Positions 16,601 through 23,685 of a stretch of 28,931 nt of DNA are shown piece by piece. Both the position numbers and the translations under genes were made by a program. The notes under the pieces are model-generated. The model had not been told where the DNA came from. It was given only the letters and a program-made list of their open reading frames with translations, and did not search any database. Every line of letters begins with the position of its first letter. Position 1 is the stretch's first letter. The stretch is from a virus. Where the stretch lies: positions 1-28,931 of the IMG/VR virus record IMGVR_UViG_3300008050_000207; one strand, given 5' to 3'.

Positions 16601-19600
16601 CTATTACTCCCTCTGAAATGAAAAGATTTGGATTGATGAGATTAATTGAATGTACTTATGATTGGCATTTTAATTTAATTGACCCTGAAAGAATGCCTAG
16701 AGATATGACTAAGATGACTACCCCTAATTTTGAATATACGAGGTATCAACCATTAAGATTATATGAAGATTTAGTGGTTGCTCATTACTTATCAGCCGAT
16801 GAATCTAGCCATAAGGATTTAGTGACTCAATTTACTGAATCATCTTGTACTGTAATTTCAGGGGATGCTACTGTGACGTGTAGTGATACTGATTATTTAA
16901 GAGTTGGAATGTTGGTCACTGGAACAAGTGTTCCCTCTAATTCCTATATTGCATCTATCACTGATGATACACATTTTGAATTAAATGCTAATGCTACCGG
17001 AAGTGGTTCACAAACAGTCGAACTTACTTATGGAACTTCAGCAGGTGCTACAAATACTACGTTTAGGGTCAACGACCATATCTTTACCCCTGAAGGTAGA
17101 TATATCGGGACTGTTCTACTTACTGAAAACTCCGGTTCTTCTACTACTGGAAACTTTACATGGACAGATTATATTAGGTTAAAAAATGGTGCTAAATTAC
17201 CTATTACTGGGTTAGATGAAACTACTGGATTAAAGTATTACGGTCCAATTGCTTCCTGTACTAATGCTACCGGAAGTGATTATGGCCATTTATATGATAG
17301 TTTTTATCAATTTCAAACAATGGGTAGGGGTGGCACTGCTAACTTCTGTGAACCTTCTACTGATAAGAAATTAAATATGTTGCAAATGATGTGGAATAGT
17401 GGTAGAGATGGTAGCGATGCTACTGACCAAGTATATTACGGAAATACATATTATGATAGTGGAACAAGTGGTACTAATTTTAACAATAGAGCAATAGGAA
17501 TTAATAATCCGGTATATAGGCAGCATTTTGGAAGAGATACAGATAATCATGCAGTTCCTTCGGGTGGTGGGTCGGCAGGAACAAATGATTACGGTGGATT
17601 AGAAGAATTAGTTCAAGATAATTTTACAACAGGTGGTTATGGCGTTATCGCTTTACCTGTGGCTTTTAAAACGTATTACCATTATGATTATACAACTCCT
17701 ACTCATAAAGCACGAAGTATTAACGCTTTACAAGAAAAAACATATTTAACTCATGGTAATGATTCTTCTGCTACTACTACTAATACCCAATATATTGAAT
17801 ATGCCCACCCTTCTAATATTTTAGAATCTTATCAGGCAAAATCACATTCTTCGGTTAATACTAAATTAAACCCGTATAATTATATGCACTGTGTAGCGTT
17901 AGGAAGATACTCAGTGGAAGATTCAGTGGGTATTAAGACTCCCATTGGTGGCGTTATTTCAACTAGTAATGATGGAAGTAGAGATTATTATGGGATAATA
18001 GCCGAGATGCGCTCAAAACCTTCTACTGGAACAGTAAATGCTGCCGCAAGATATGGTGATGGAGTAGGAGATTTAGATAGTGTAAGTATTACTAATGCTG
18101 AGATTGCTACATGGAATAGTAAATCTAAAGAATACTCTTACCCCTTTATAGTATCAGAATTTGACGATGGTTCATATGCTAAAATAACAGATAAAATGGA
18201 AAAAGATTCTTCTGCTGTTCCTATTTATCCTCAAGATACTTCTGCTTATATTGCCGATGGAGTATTTTGTGCATTTAAACCAATATTACATTTTCGCACT
18301 ACTGAATTAGCAGCACTCGCAGATGTAGCAGATGACAATGGAGCAAAAGGATATAAAAAATTCACATCAATTAATGGTAATACAGATATAGCGGTTTTAA
18401 AATTACTGACTGGGGTAAACACCACAGATTTTAATACTTGGTTAAATCATGTAGATTTAACTGGAATGTATTTGGTAGGTAATTACGGTTATCCTATTAA
18501 TGGTGAAAGTAAAACTAATTCCTCTTATCCATTTGATGACGGAGGTACTTGGTCAGAAAAAGCAAGGAGGGTAGACATTACTAGTAGCAAACATACTAGT
18601 ATGAACGATGCGGTAATTGAACCTAGAGTAATACATTATGTTTATTCACATAGGCGAAACGCTACTGGCGGAAGAGTTTCACATGAATTATTGATTGATA
18701 ACGTGACACTGAAAGATGATAATACTTTTTTTACAGTAGACACATATCGAGTTATGCGCCCTGCTGAAGTGTGTCTTTGGCCTAATAGCCCTGATGAAAT
18801 TGACATAAATACTTTAAGTTCAAGTTTAACAAAAAGGCCGAACTCAAACCAAATGTATGAAACTATCCCATCAATGTATGTTGTAGATGAAAATTTTGAA
18901 TTTAAAGGTTCAAGAGAATCTCCCTCTTTTGGTAGTAAAACGGGAGAATTAGGAGAAAATGAAGCGGTTCTATCAATGTATGTTGCAGTAGATATGGATT
19001 CAAAACATGCCCAGTATAAACAGTTGACGGGTAATGGGGCGGGTGTTGCTGGCTCTAAAGCATTGACTCATGGTGGAGTGTCTACTGCATTTGAAACGGA
19101 TGGATTATTAGCAGGTGATAAAATTAAAATTGGTACACAATTTACTTATGTGGATAAAATTGAAGATGAAACAAATTTAACCTTAACAGATGCTATATTA
19201 AATGCGGGTACATATACGCTTTATTTAGCCAATAATACATATACAGTTTTAAGAGATTATATTCACTTATTTAATCCAACAGGGAATCGTGGCACTTTTA
19301 AGAATGGTGAAGCATATGGTATGTATTTAACTGATGGTAATACTAATTTAAAAACAAGTATGGGAGTAGAATGCGATTATTATGACGTTTCTCCAAAGTG
19401 TTCAATTAAACTAGGTAAAAAGGTTTCAGAGCCTATGGTGGGAATAATTTCCTTTGGGGAGACATTTTTCATAAAGAGTAATATTCCTACTAAAAATAGT
19501 GATGCTGTTAGTGCAAAAATAGGTTCAACGGTCACCATAGGTAGTGAAGTAGAAGATGTCGTCAATGACCTTTTAGCCAATGAAAACATACCTTATGACA

Positions 19601-20457
19601 TATCAGATAATCGGGAATATCCATATTACATCGCTCCTAATTTTCAGGGCGTTGACCTATACACAGCAGTTAATTTCGCTGCTAAATATAAAGATAAAGA
19701 AGTCAGGGTGGATGAAACAGGATTATTCCTACGCAAGCAAACTAGAGATTTAGACCTGCAAGATATTACTCTATCCTATAAAAATACAGACCTCAACATA
19801 ATAGAAGTTTCACGCAATAAATCTACATTTGACCTTTACAATGAAGTAATTGTTTATGGAAGTGGAGTTCGCTCAGTACGTCGCAATAGAGCCTCCATAG
19901 AGAAATTCAAAAAGAAAACTTTAGAGGATGTCAACATGGAATTGACCACTCAAGATGATGTTGATAAAAGGGCCATTTCACTTCTCAGGGCGCATTCAGA
20001 AGGTGATGATAGACTCACAATAAAGATGGGTAAAGCGGGAATTGAGTTTGTTAAAGCGGGGGATATAATCACCGTTGATTTACCTGAAGAGGGCATAACA
20101 AAAAGTCAATATAAAATCTATGAGATAAGGAGAGAATTGGCCGGACTTATTGAATTAGAGGTTGGAACCTATCGAAAGGATTTAGCCGCTCGATTTGCAG
20201 AATTAGCCATTCAGAATAAATCTAATACTGCATCTATTCGTGGTAGTAATTTCTTAACCACTGTTCCTCCACTTGATTTCTTCGATAAGATTAAACTAAA
20301 GGAGTTGCGCCTAATAATCAAGAGGACAGGATTAGCCGACGCAACCTCATTCACATTAGGATTCCAAACATTAGAAGCGAGAAAATTAGATTTTGGAACA
20401 ACAATGGGACCAGCAGATGTAGTAGTGGAAATAGTAAGGGATGTTGATTTAGTATGA
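10660..20457 (+). CDS. Giant 3265-aa tail hub / tip protein with inserted beta modules
   Basis: Two parts look like tail hub (Tal/gpD/gp27-like) sequence. Residues about 977-1010 contain VFSGVVDSIEQVVEDGMFKL and IRGRDNTAELLG. Residues about 2995-3200 contain VDLYTAVNFAAKYKDKEV, LYNEVIVYGSGV and a basic/acidic region ending GDIITVDLPEEG. The roughly 2,000 residues between them are Ser/Thr/Asn/Tyr-rich and beta-like. Small modules recur: near residues 45-85 (GTGIPTGTFIV), 245-297 (NEEMLITATSGTNLTVERGY), 1079, 1338, 2066-2125, 2136 and 2815. Three share a GD-x-hF-x3-G-x-hhG pattern. No enzymatic motif is evident. The whole frame of 9.8 kb is open with consistent codon use, so it is a single gene. 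It probably forms the tail tip and may carry receptor-binding surfaces. Confidence 0.72.
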   Translation: MTTVGSFTDASCDTNHTSGLSDGSTTSVRHITHTANARIVVGSGVSGTGIPTGTFIVKKNTTTCFTISADTTATNTNTTLTFSNITNVFAMGKASTEGTTVQAKINETADSAANYTGNFLESAIYKTPLNPLLSRGMVSLDFADFTMVSNATAITSYEIHLADYTPLTDSVTGINISNSSTQTYSSVNRIYPNTTTVNDYLSNLETTKGHVLKTYDYLSNVGQRLITERTTLSGNETSTDTTVAVASATNLAVNDVIIVNNEEMLITATSGTNLTVERGYNNTTATAHSSGDLVYEKDLLDNLWVLVYSDDPNTHHFAKITEILEHDIYGDAIEFTPSLSADIPKDTKFAIFKGGTIKTNDTLVACAYGLQSDSSNNRHYMNTHVSKPFFYFTNGKDRLEPATRYILRTSSWNGSAHTYTYSTFLTEQAYNGVIVDSGPFTMEATLVDMMYKADNPAAMNFLEYTSDNLELANGTPDAITIVTDGSFTLVGSHLAYYTNLDGTEGTNWSLTGILKDSRLVIDGAQDGIYCIDSDSTQGALTMDAGDFSGGSTSPDLIIRFLAHAVDLDHNKMYCAFDSTNHLKNSFRMAHRPNTESSTIHYQHNMGQSRYAFYTDSPLTNTIIPNMMEMIDYEGVSASGGYVDIVFADTQKILAKKIQQNDSITIHQVIDEQEVGSGRNIVLAGTFEYNSAGTTITVKDLNEGEDLRYLLEAAIPNNDDGGNKLFESFTVMTSSGPYHILPDTIGAPSSNTQTITVKEWRKYSDALYTTTTPASFIPAFSTNAYRKTWSFVADNVMLPNIPIDSKLDKTYAQIRDFEDTVATDLTAATVNEFKIGETVLEKASESRIHDINLILRGGQQTGFRTNINFGDSKNQFVKLKNPLLFDKKMSNLGKEPIDSESELGYDMNTTIAKVAKRNLSNVSFYGPNINPKIDGGSSNYRYDLDGATTDVAAANHVRGTTSYLDYFTGAFNIEKKVFSGVVDSIEQVVEDGMFKLKIRGRDNTAELLGPIINQTFKFTEDIVYSTVGPFEQMTPVAVVDYHTGSSETSKGTQDSYNTYNAGATIIVADMDVNLQVNSQINKGDLMFNKRGDFVGRIHNLQGTNAGKDGATDTIITFEEGIPLRLKDGEWLFASRRYSSADLSNRAIEGFEDDTISKLLTQPIRGNTVSFAKAMAANPYSTTRVNSLLGAANKGIIFNNGNSLSLSADGAPYSDSTTLVGTSSSSHPLAKGYSISSPNSIDYDLPFYSHLSDEITDKYTVDYTNLETVSSITNYDVVNITSENNETIVEIAPICPAILARVDDNPLDGRDKTLVSTTGFNATYSKGFQGPMQLDASLKLKLGDALFDSDGVLFGKVIDFSDSWSSSDASARRMTTLDRPLSKDVTASTTIHKYFSNASPLMPTSSTAIAFGNQTTDTHFSDANWRQAYIFTASTTSAIALNLQKLKSGMKIELRGSANEANCGVFTVDRVRIAGTSSTFVYFTPRKHDGERRNASGYGTFTTESATAEIYITVLTDHHTQGLYFLNTQGLSQGGVLTLTNPSLSSPNAADGICKPIKWAENINQHFTDNSITLDYDGSSYTPAYNSVYSDFITRYGNTKWRYFGLQTGRSLSYINRRRKDGKIKDTYTKEKGLVSGYATAYRVADASHRNGKLYQYPYSFHNNDFAWDVRWYFPNGTPAAFYQTMYDKINKRKDHPYFLETLSPESRDFKPVMGSNFADFDKYPTYRILAGDNGGLTTSANYRVLNVPRNMPRMHDNWKGGDWQHDTEVPENPSDTSTTYKKLSGATYQFAITTNETKIDYSALSSGALDGLVNSWVQISGAAQKANNRTVLLGSESSDVITMDAAQAPYRNLNVVGGDDVGVSANHGITVLYPPWIGPKFDGITRAKDHWELPDPKTLRWFIFSPADLYPDSMSRKHHIGYSGIIDGGTAVSRKFTDYGIMLKGQSSFSSSGTQHEYYEGSLNEEQEVDDQYEVLPITEASITPSEMKRFGLMRLIECTYDWHFNLIDPERMPRDMTKMTTPNFEYTRYQPLRLYEDLVVAHYLSADESSHKDLVTQFTESSCTVISGDATVTCSDTDYLRVGMLVTGTSVPSNSYIASITDDTHFELNANATGSGSQTVELTYGTSAGATNTTFRVNDHIFTPEGRYIGTVLLTENSGSSTTGNFTWTDYIRLKNGAKLPITGLDETTGLKYYGPIASCTNATGSDYGHLYDSFYQFQTMGRGGTANFCEPSTDKKLNMLQMMWNSGRDGSDATDQVYYGNTYYDSGTSGTNFNNRAIGINNPVYRQHFGRDTDNHAVPSGGGSAGTNDYGGLEELVQDNFTTGGYGVIALPVAFKTYYHYDYTTPTHKARSINALQEKTYLTHGNDSSATTTNTQYIEYAHPSNILESYQAKSHSSVNTKLNPYNYMHCVALGRYSVEDSVGIKTPIGGVISTSNDGSRDYYGIIAEMRSKPSTGTVNAAARYGDGVGDLDSVSITNAEIATWNSKSKEYSYPFIVSEFDDGSYAKITDKMEKDSSAVPIYPQDTSAYIADGVFCAFKPILHFRTTELAALADVADDNGAKGYKKFTSINGNTDIAVLKLLTGVNTTDFNTWLNHVDLTGMYLVGNYGYPINGESKTNSSYPFDDGGTWSEKARRVDITSSKHTSMNDAVIEPRVIHYVYSHRRNATGGRVSHELLIDNVTLKDDNTFFTVDTYRVMRPAEVCLWPNSPDEIDINTLSSSLTKRPNSNQMYETIPSMYVVDENFEFKGSRESPSFGSKTGELGENEAVLSMYVAVDMDSKHAQYKQLTGNGAGVAGSKALTHGGVSTAFETDGLLAGDKIKIGTQFTYVDKIEDETNLTLTDAILNAGTYTLYLANNTYTVLRDYIHLFNPTGNRGTFKNGEAYGMYLTDGNTNLKTSMGVECDYYDVSPKCSIKLGKKVSEPMVGIISFGETFFIKSNIPTKNSDAVSAKIGSTVTIGSEVEDVVNDLLANENIPYDISDNREYPYYIAPNFQGVDLYTAVNFAAKYKDKEVRVDETGLFLRKQTRDLDLQDITLSYKNTDLNIIEVSRNKSTFDLYNEVIVYGSGVRSVRRNRASIEKFKKKTLEDVNMELTTQDDVDKRAISLLRAHSEGDDRLTIKMGKAGIEFVKAGDIITVDLPEEGITKSQYKIYEIRRELAGLIELEVGTYRKDLAARFAELAIQNKSNTASIRGSNFLTTVPPLDFFDKIKLKELRLIIKRTGLADATSFTLGFQTLEARKLDFGTTMGPADVVVEIVRDVDLV

Positions 20458-20873
20458 TAACAGACACAATAAAGAAAAAGATGGCATTATTTTTAAGAGA
20501 AATGTATGGGGCAACAACGGGTAAAATGGTAGTAGGAACAGGGGGAGGAAGCACTAATCCTTTGGCTACAAATTTAGATGTTCCAATAAGCACAGTTGCT
20601 AATGGTTCCACTATTACCTCTACATCACAGGATTCTAAAGTAGTGGAGTTTAAAGCCAGTTTTAATGGAAGCGTACTTCAAGGATATACAATTAGGGAGA
20701 TGGGAGTTTTCGGCTCTTTGCCTACTGATGCTGAAATGGCCTTAATTGAAACAAGCGGATATGATTTTAGTCCAGTAGAAACAGTTATGCTCTCAAGAGT
20801 TAATTTTGATGCAATAGGAAACTTTTCAACAAGTGATACGGTGGAAGTTATATTCACAATGGAGGTGGAATGA
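20454..20873 (+). CDS. Small tail-tip / fibre-base protein
   Basis: This 139-residue protein starts inside the end of the giant gene (ATGA overlap). Residues 20-40 (TGKMVVGTGGGSTNPLATN) and 75-90 (LQGYTIREMGVFGSLPTD), plus the C-terminal strands (SDTVEVIFTMEVE), follow a layout common in phage tail-tip proteins: a 'VGTG...P...T.L' start, a central 'I.E.GvF' strand, then a closing beta strand. These proteins usually link fibres to the tail tip. No enzymatic motif. The match is by pattern, not by a named domain, so treat the function as probable. Confidence 0.5.
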   Translation: MITDTIKKKMALFLREMYGATTGKMVVGTGGGSTNPLATNLDVPISTVANGSTITSTSQDSKVVEFKASFNGSVLQGYTIREMGVFGSLPTDAEMALIETSGYDFSPVETVMLSRVNFDAIGNFSTSDTVEVIFTMEVE

Positions 20874-22867
20874 TGGTAGCAAATTCAGGAATTTTAAGCA
20901 CATTGACAACGACAGCGAATACCGAAATAACAGATAAGGTGGATTCTCCCCATTCGGGATTATTCAAAGCGTTACATAGAATGACCGAAGGAAATTATAC
21001 AGTAAAGGATGCTCATTCTTCTTTAGGTCTTGTTCATACTTTTTCCTTTTCCGGTAGTAATCCACAAGTAGCCATTACTGCTGGAAAGGGACTTTTTAAT
21101 AATAAATATATTACCATTAGTGCGCTTACTACTCATACCATTACTGGTGGAAAACCCTCTTCAGGCACTTTTTATCATTGGGCTAGATATAATTCTAGTG
21201 GGACAATATCAATAGTAACGGGAACATCTGATGGTGTAGTTCCGGCACTCGGAACTGGTTATGCCCCAATTTCTCTCATTAGAGTTTTATCAACAGATAC
21301 CGCAGGGGGAGATATTGCATTCCAATTATTTACCACCAGTAAAACAGAAAATTCACTTTCAATAGGATATGAAGCCTCTAATATTTATACTGAAGCAATG
21401 AATATAACTGCAAGTTCAGGAGATGTCACATTCAAAAATACAGTTTCAGATAAAGACATTATTTTCAATGTTAATGATGGTGGTTCTGATACTGAAGTTA
21501 TGAGAATTAAAGGTTCAAACAGTAGTGTTGGAATTGGGGAATCTAGTCCGGTTTTTGCATCAGGTGGAGGATTACATATCCAAAATAGCACTCAAGCACA
21601 AGTTAGATTAGAAGACGATTCAACAGAATATTTTGATGTGGCTATGCAAGCGGGTAATGCTTATTTGATAAATCGAGTTTCTGACGGAACAATGCAATTT
21701 TGGACTAACGGTTCAGAAAGAATGCGTATTCTAAGTGGCGGAAATGTAGGTATTGGTGAAAATGCCCCTGATGCTCCTTTGCATGTTACATATACAGGAA
21801 CAGGTGATGGGTTAATTTTAGAATCAACAGAAACGGGGACTGGTCAGGCTCCTGATTTAGTATTATGGCGAAACTCAGCATCTCCGGCAGTTGGTGATGA
21901 TGTGGGAACCATTCTTTTTGATGGGGAAAATGACGGAGGAGCAAGAATAACTTACGCTGAAATAAAAGCAGAAATTGACCAAATGGCTGCTTCCAGTGCA
22001 TCGGGTAGATTAGAGTTCGATGTAAGGAGTAATAACACTATGGTTTCATTTATTAGACTGTTAGGAGAAGATACTGGCCAGCCTAAAGTAATAGTTAATC
22101 AGGATGGGGCAGATGTTGATTTTGTTGTAAACGGGGATAGTATTTCTGATTTACTTTACATAAATGCGGGTACTGATAGTATAGGTATTGGAACAAACGA
22201 CCCTAGTTCTCCTTTACACATTAAATATACTGGGGCTGGTGAGGGATTAATTTTAGAATCAACCGAAGACGGTGCTACAAATGCCCCTGATTTAATTTTG
22301 TGGAGACATTCTCCCTCTCCAGCCGATGATGATGAATTAGGTGTAATTAATTTTAGAGGGGAAGATAGTGGTAGTGCGGCAACTGATTATGCTTATATTT
22401 CTGCAAGAACAACCGATGTTTCCCATTCGTCTGAAGAAGGTGCGCTTAAGTTTGGAATATTTACAAATGGGGTTTCAACTACTATGGCTAGATTAGCAAA
22501 ACCCAATGTAGATGTTTTTACAGATGCTTCTGCCGCTACTGTTTATGCAGGTTGGCATACTAGACCTGCTACTGTTATTATAGGGGCGGCGAAAACTTAT
22601 GCTCCCGATGTTGCTTCTTCAGGAACATTAATTATATTTGAGCATAGTGGGTCTAATCTAACTTTACCTTCGGTTAATGATAACGTAAGTGTAGGTGTTC
22701 AATTTACAGTATTTAATGAAACAGGGAGTGCGATAAATGGGCAAATAGCAGTAAATGATTCTGCTACCGTCAATGGTGGTGCTATTAGTGCAAGTGATGA
22801 CATCGCTTCCTATAAAGCCGCTACATTTGTTTGTAGTGGAAATAATACTTGGATAAGAATAGGGTGA
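20873..22867 (+). CDS. Tail fibre with tandem 145-residue modules
   Basis: ATG 20873 is preferred over ATG 20870 because GGAGG (20861-20865) then lies 7 bases away. The 664-residue protein is Gly/Ser/Thr-rich and beta-like. It holds three GIG motifs of the fibre-stalk kind (VGIGESSPV, VGIGENAPDAPLHV, IGIGTNDPSSPLHI); the last two begin tandem modules 145 residues apart. The C-terminal 90 residues (GTLIIFEHSGSNLTLPSVND, a repeated beta run, then GNNTWIRIG) resemble fibre tip domains that wrap up as trimers. The first 100 residues probably attach to the tail tip. Likely function: receptor binding. No endosialidase-type autoprotease or glycosidase motif seen. Confidence 0.65.
   Translation: MVANSGILSTLTTTANTEITDKVDSPHSGLFKALHRMTEGNYTVKDAHSSLGLVHTFSFSGSNPQVAITAGKGLFNNKYITISALTTHTITGGKPSSGTFYHWARYNSSGTISIVTGTSDGVVPALGTGYAPISLIRVLSTDTAGGDIAFQLFTTSKTENSLSIGYEASNIYTEAMNITASSGDVTFKNTVSDKDIIFNVNDGGSDTEVMRIKGSNSSVGIGESSPVFASGGGLHIQNSTQAQVRLEDDSTEYFDVAMQAGNAYLINRVSDGTMQFWTNGSERMRILSGGNVGIGENAPDAPLHVTYTGTGDGLILESTETGTGQAPDLVLWRNSASPAVGDDVGTILFDGENDGGARITYAEIKAEIDQMAASSASGRLEFDVRSNNTMVSFIRLLGEDTGQPKVIVNQDGADVDFVVNGDSISDLLYINAGTDSIGIGTNDPSSPLHIKYTGAGEGLILESTEDGATNAPDLILWRHSPSPADDDELGVINFRGEDSGSAATDYAYISARTTDVSHSSEEGALKFGIFTNGVSTTMARLAKPNVDVFTDASAATVYAGWHTRPATVIIGAAKTYAPDVASSGTLIIFEHSGSNLTLPSVNDNVSVGVQFTVFNETGSAINGQIAVNDSATVNGGAISASDDIASYKAATFVCSGNNTWIRIG
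21773..22490 (+). repeat. Tandem coding duplication, 435-bp period
   Basis: The module starting at 21773 (APLHV, then GLILEST, APDLVLWR) recurs at 22208 (SPLHI, then GLILEST, APDLILWR), exactly 435 bases or 145 codons later. The first 60 residues of each copy match best. The copies differ at many synonymous and non-synonymous sites, so the duplication is old. Confidence 0.75.
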
Positions 22868-22871
22868 TTAA

Positions 22872-23330
22872 ATGGGTCTTCATTGGCAATTTGGTGTAGT
22901 GCAAAATGCTGTTGCGTCAGGACCAGCCGCAGTTAGCGATTTATATATTAAAGATGATGCTGGAACCGGAGCAACTGGTGACGGTAATAGTAAATTTACT
23001 AAAACTATTGGTGGAAGTGCGACACATAATCAAGTGGTATTAGACCCCTTTATAGTATCAGCAAGCAACGTAATTACAGTCGGTCTTAATTCAGGATTTA
23101 CCGGAACTGCCGCTTCTTACGCTTGGACTATTGTTGAAATAGATAATGGCCTCGGATTAGTTTCAAGTTTATCCGCTACAAGTGCTACAAGTGCGGATTT
23201 TGACCCAGTTTTTACAATTAGTGGAAGCGGTGGAAGCGGTGAAGCAGCAGTCTATGAAATAATATTAGCAATAACTAATGCTGGTGGGACCACATCTAAA
23301 ACTTGGACTTTTATGATAACGATACCTTAA
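22872..23330 (+). CDS. PKD/Ig-like tail surface protein
   Basis: This 152-residue protein is the last + strand gene. The C-terminal 75 residues (ASYAWTIVEID, a Ser/Thr-rich loop, then AAVYEIILAITNAGGTTSKT and WTFMITIP) match the PKD/Ig-like pattern: 'Y.W.I', a polar loop, 'Y.i.l.itna.G' and a final strand. The N-terminal half is Gly/Ala/Thr-rich. No signal peptide is visible, as expected for a virion protein. Its binding site GGGTGATT contains the previous stop codon. A role in surface adhesion beside the fibre is inferred from fold and position. Confidence 0.55.
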   Translation: MGLHWQFGVVQNAVASGPAAVSDLYIKDDAGTGATGDGNSKFTKTIGGSATHNQVVLDPFIVSASNVITVGLNSGFTGTAASYAWTIVEIDNGLGLVSSLSATSATSADFDPVFTISGSGGSGEAAVYEIILAITNAGGTTSKTWTFMITIP

Positions 23331-23360
23331 ACTCGGTAATATTAATTTACCCTTATAATA

Positions 23361-23403
23361 AAAAAAATAAAAAATGGCAGCAAGGGTTTCCCCCTACTGC
23401 CAT
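23361..23403 (-). terminator. Hairpin plus T-tract terminator of the leftward operon
   Basis: ATGGCAG (23374-23380) pairs perfectly with CTGCCAT (23397-23403), and GGG/CCC inside the loop can add a second short stem. On the minus strand this hairpin is followed directly by a run of T broken by one A (23361-23373). It therefore serves leftward transcription; on the plus strand the A-run precedes the hairpin and no T-run follows. The TAG stop of the zinc-ribbon gene (23394-23396) lies in the loop. Confidence 0.7.
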
Positions 23404-23525
23404 AAATTGCCGCATCTGCGACATTCCCATATTTTTATAATGTCTTTCGACCCTGCATAATAACCCTTGATTCTTCTAGGAATTGTGCGGTTTTTGCATT
23501 CCCCACATACCTTTTCAAGCGCCAT
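23394..23525 (-). CDS. 43-aa zinc-ribbon protein
   Basis: The ATG at 23525 lies two bases after the stop of the preceding membrane-protein gene. The 43 residues contain two CxxC pairs, CGEC near residues 7-10 and CRRC near 35-38, separated by a basic stretch (NRTIPRRIKGYYAG). This is a classical zinc ribbon with tryptophans flanking the second pair (IWECRRCGNLW). Such mini-ribbons in viruses often bind nucleic acid or act as transcription regulators; this example has nothing beyond the ribbon. It is the last gene of the leftward operon, and its stop codon lies within the terminator hairpin. The cysteine pattern makes it very likely real despite its size. Confidence 0.72.
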   Translation of the reverse strand: MALEKVCGECKNRTIPRRIKGYYAGSKDIIKIWECRRCGNLWQ

Positions 23526-23526
23526 T

Positions 23527-23685
23527 CTACTTCCTTCTCATTGCTTGTTGGTCTTCTTTTACCAAGTTCTGTATATATTCTTCAACGGTATCTTCAGTGA
23601 CGGATGCTCCGCCAAATGCCGCAAAAAACAGAACACTGATAACCAACAAGAATAAAAGCCAGCCAAATACTTCTCCGGTTCCCAT
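23527..23685 (-). CDS. 52-aa single-pass membrane protein
   Basis: The ATG overlaps the stop of the exonuclease gene (TAATG), implying coupled translation. After MGTGEVFG comes one hydrophobic segment, WLLFLLVISVLFFAAF at residues 9-24, then an acidic helix (VTEDTVEEYIQNLVKEDQQ) ending in basic residues (RRK). A membrane anchor with a short soluble tail is the obvious reading. I recognise no family. It could be a small membrane anchor for replication proteins or a lysis-related protein; neither can be shown from sequence. Confidence 0.62.
   Translation of the reverse strand: MGTGEVFGWLLFLLVISVLFFAAFGGASVTEDTVEEYIQNLVKEDQQAMRRK

Noticed and set aside
21529-22490. Repeat pair in the fibre gene as a diversity-generating retroelement template/variable region
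   Set aside because: The copies differ at all kinds of bases, not mainly at adenines, and no reverse transcriptase gene is in the window.
23331-23373. A plus-strand terminator after the last late gene
   Set aside because: On the plus strand the hairpin comes after an A-run and is not followed by T; I see no T-tract right after 23330, so only the leftward terminator is supported.
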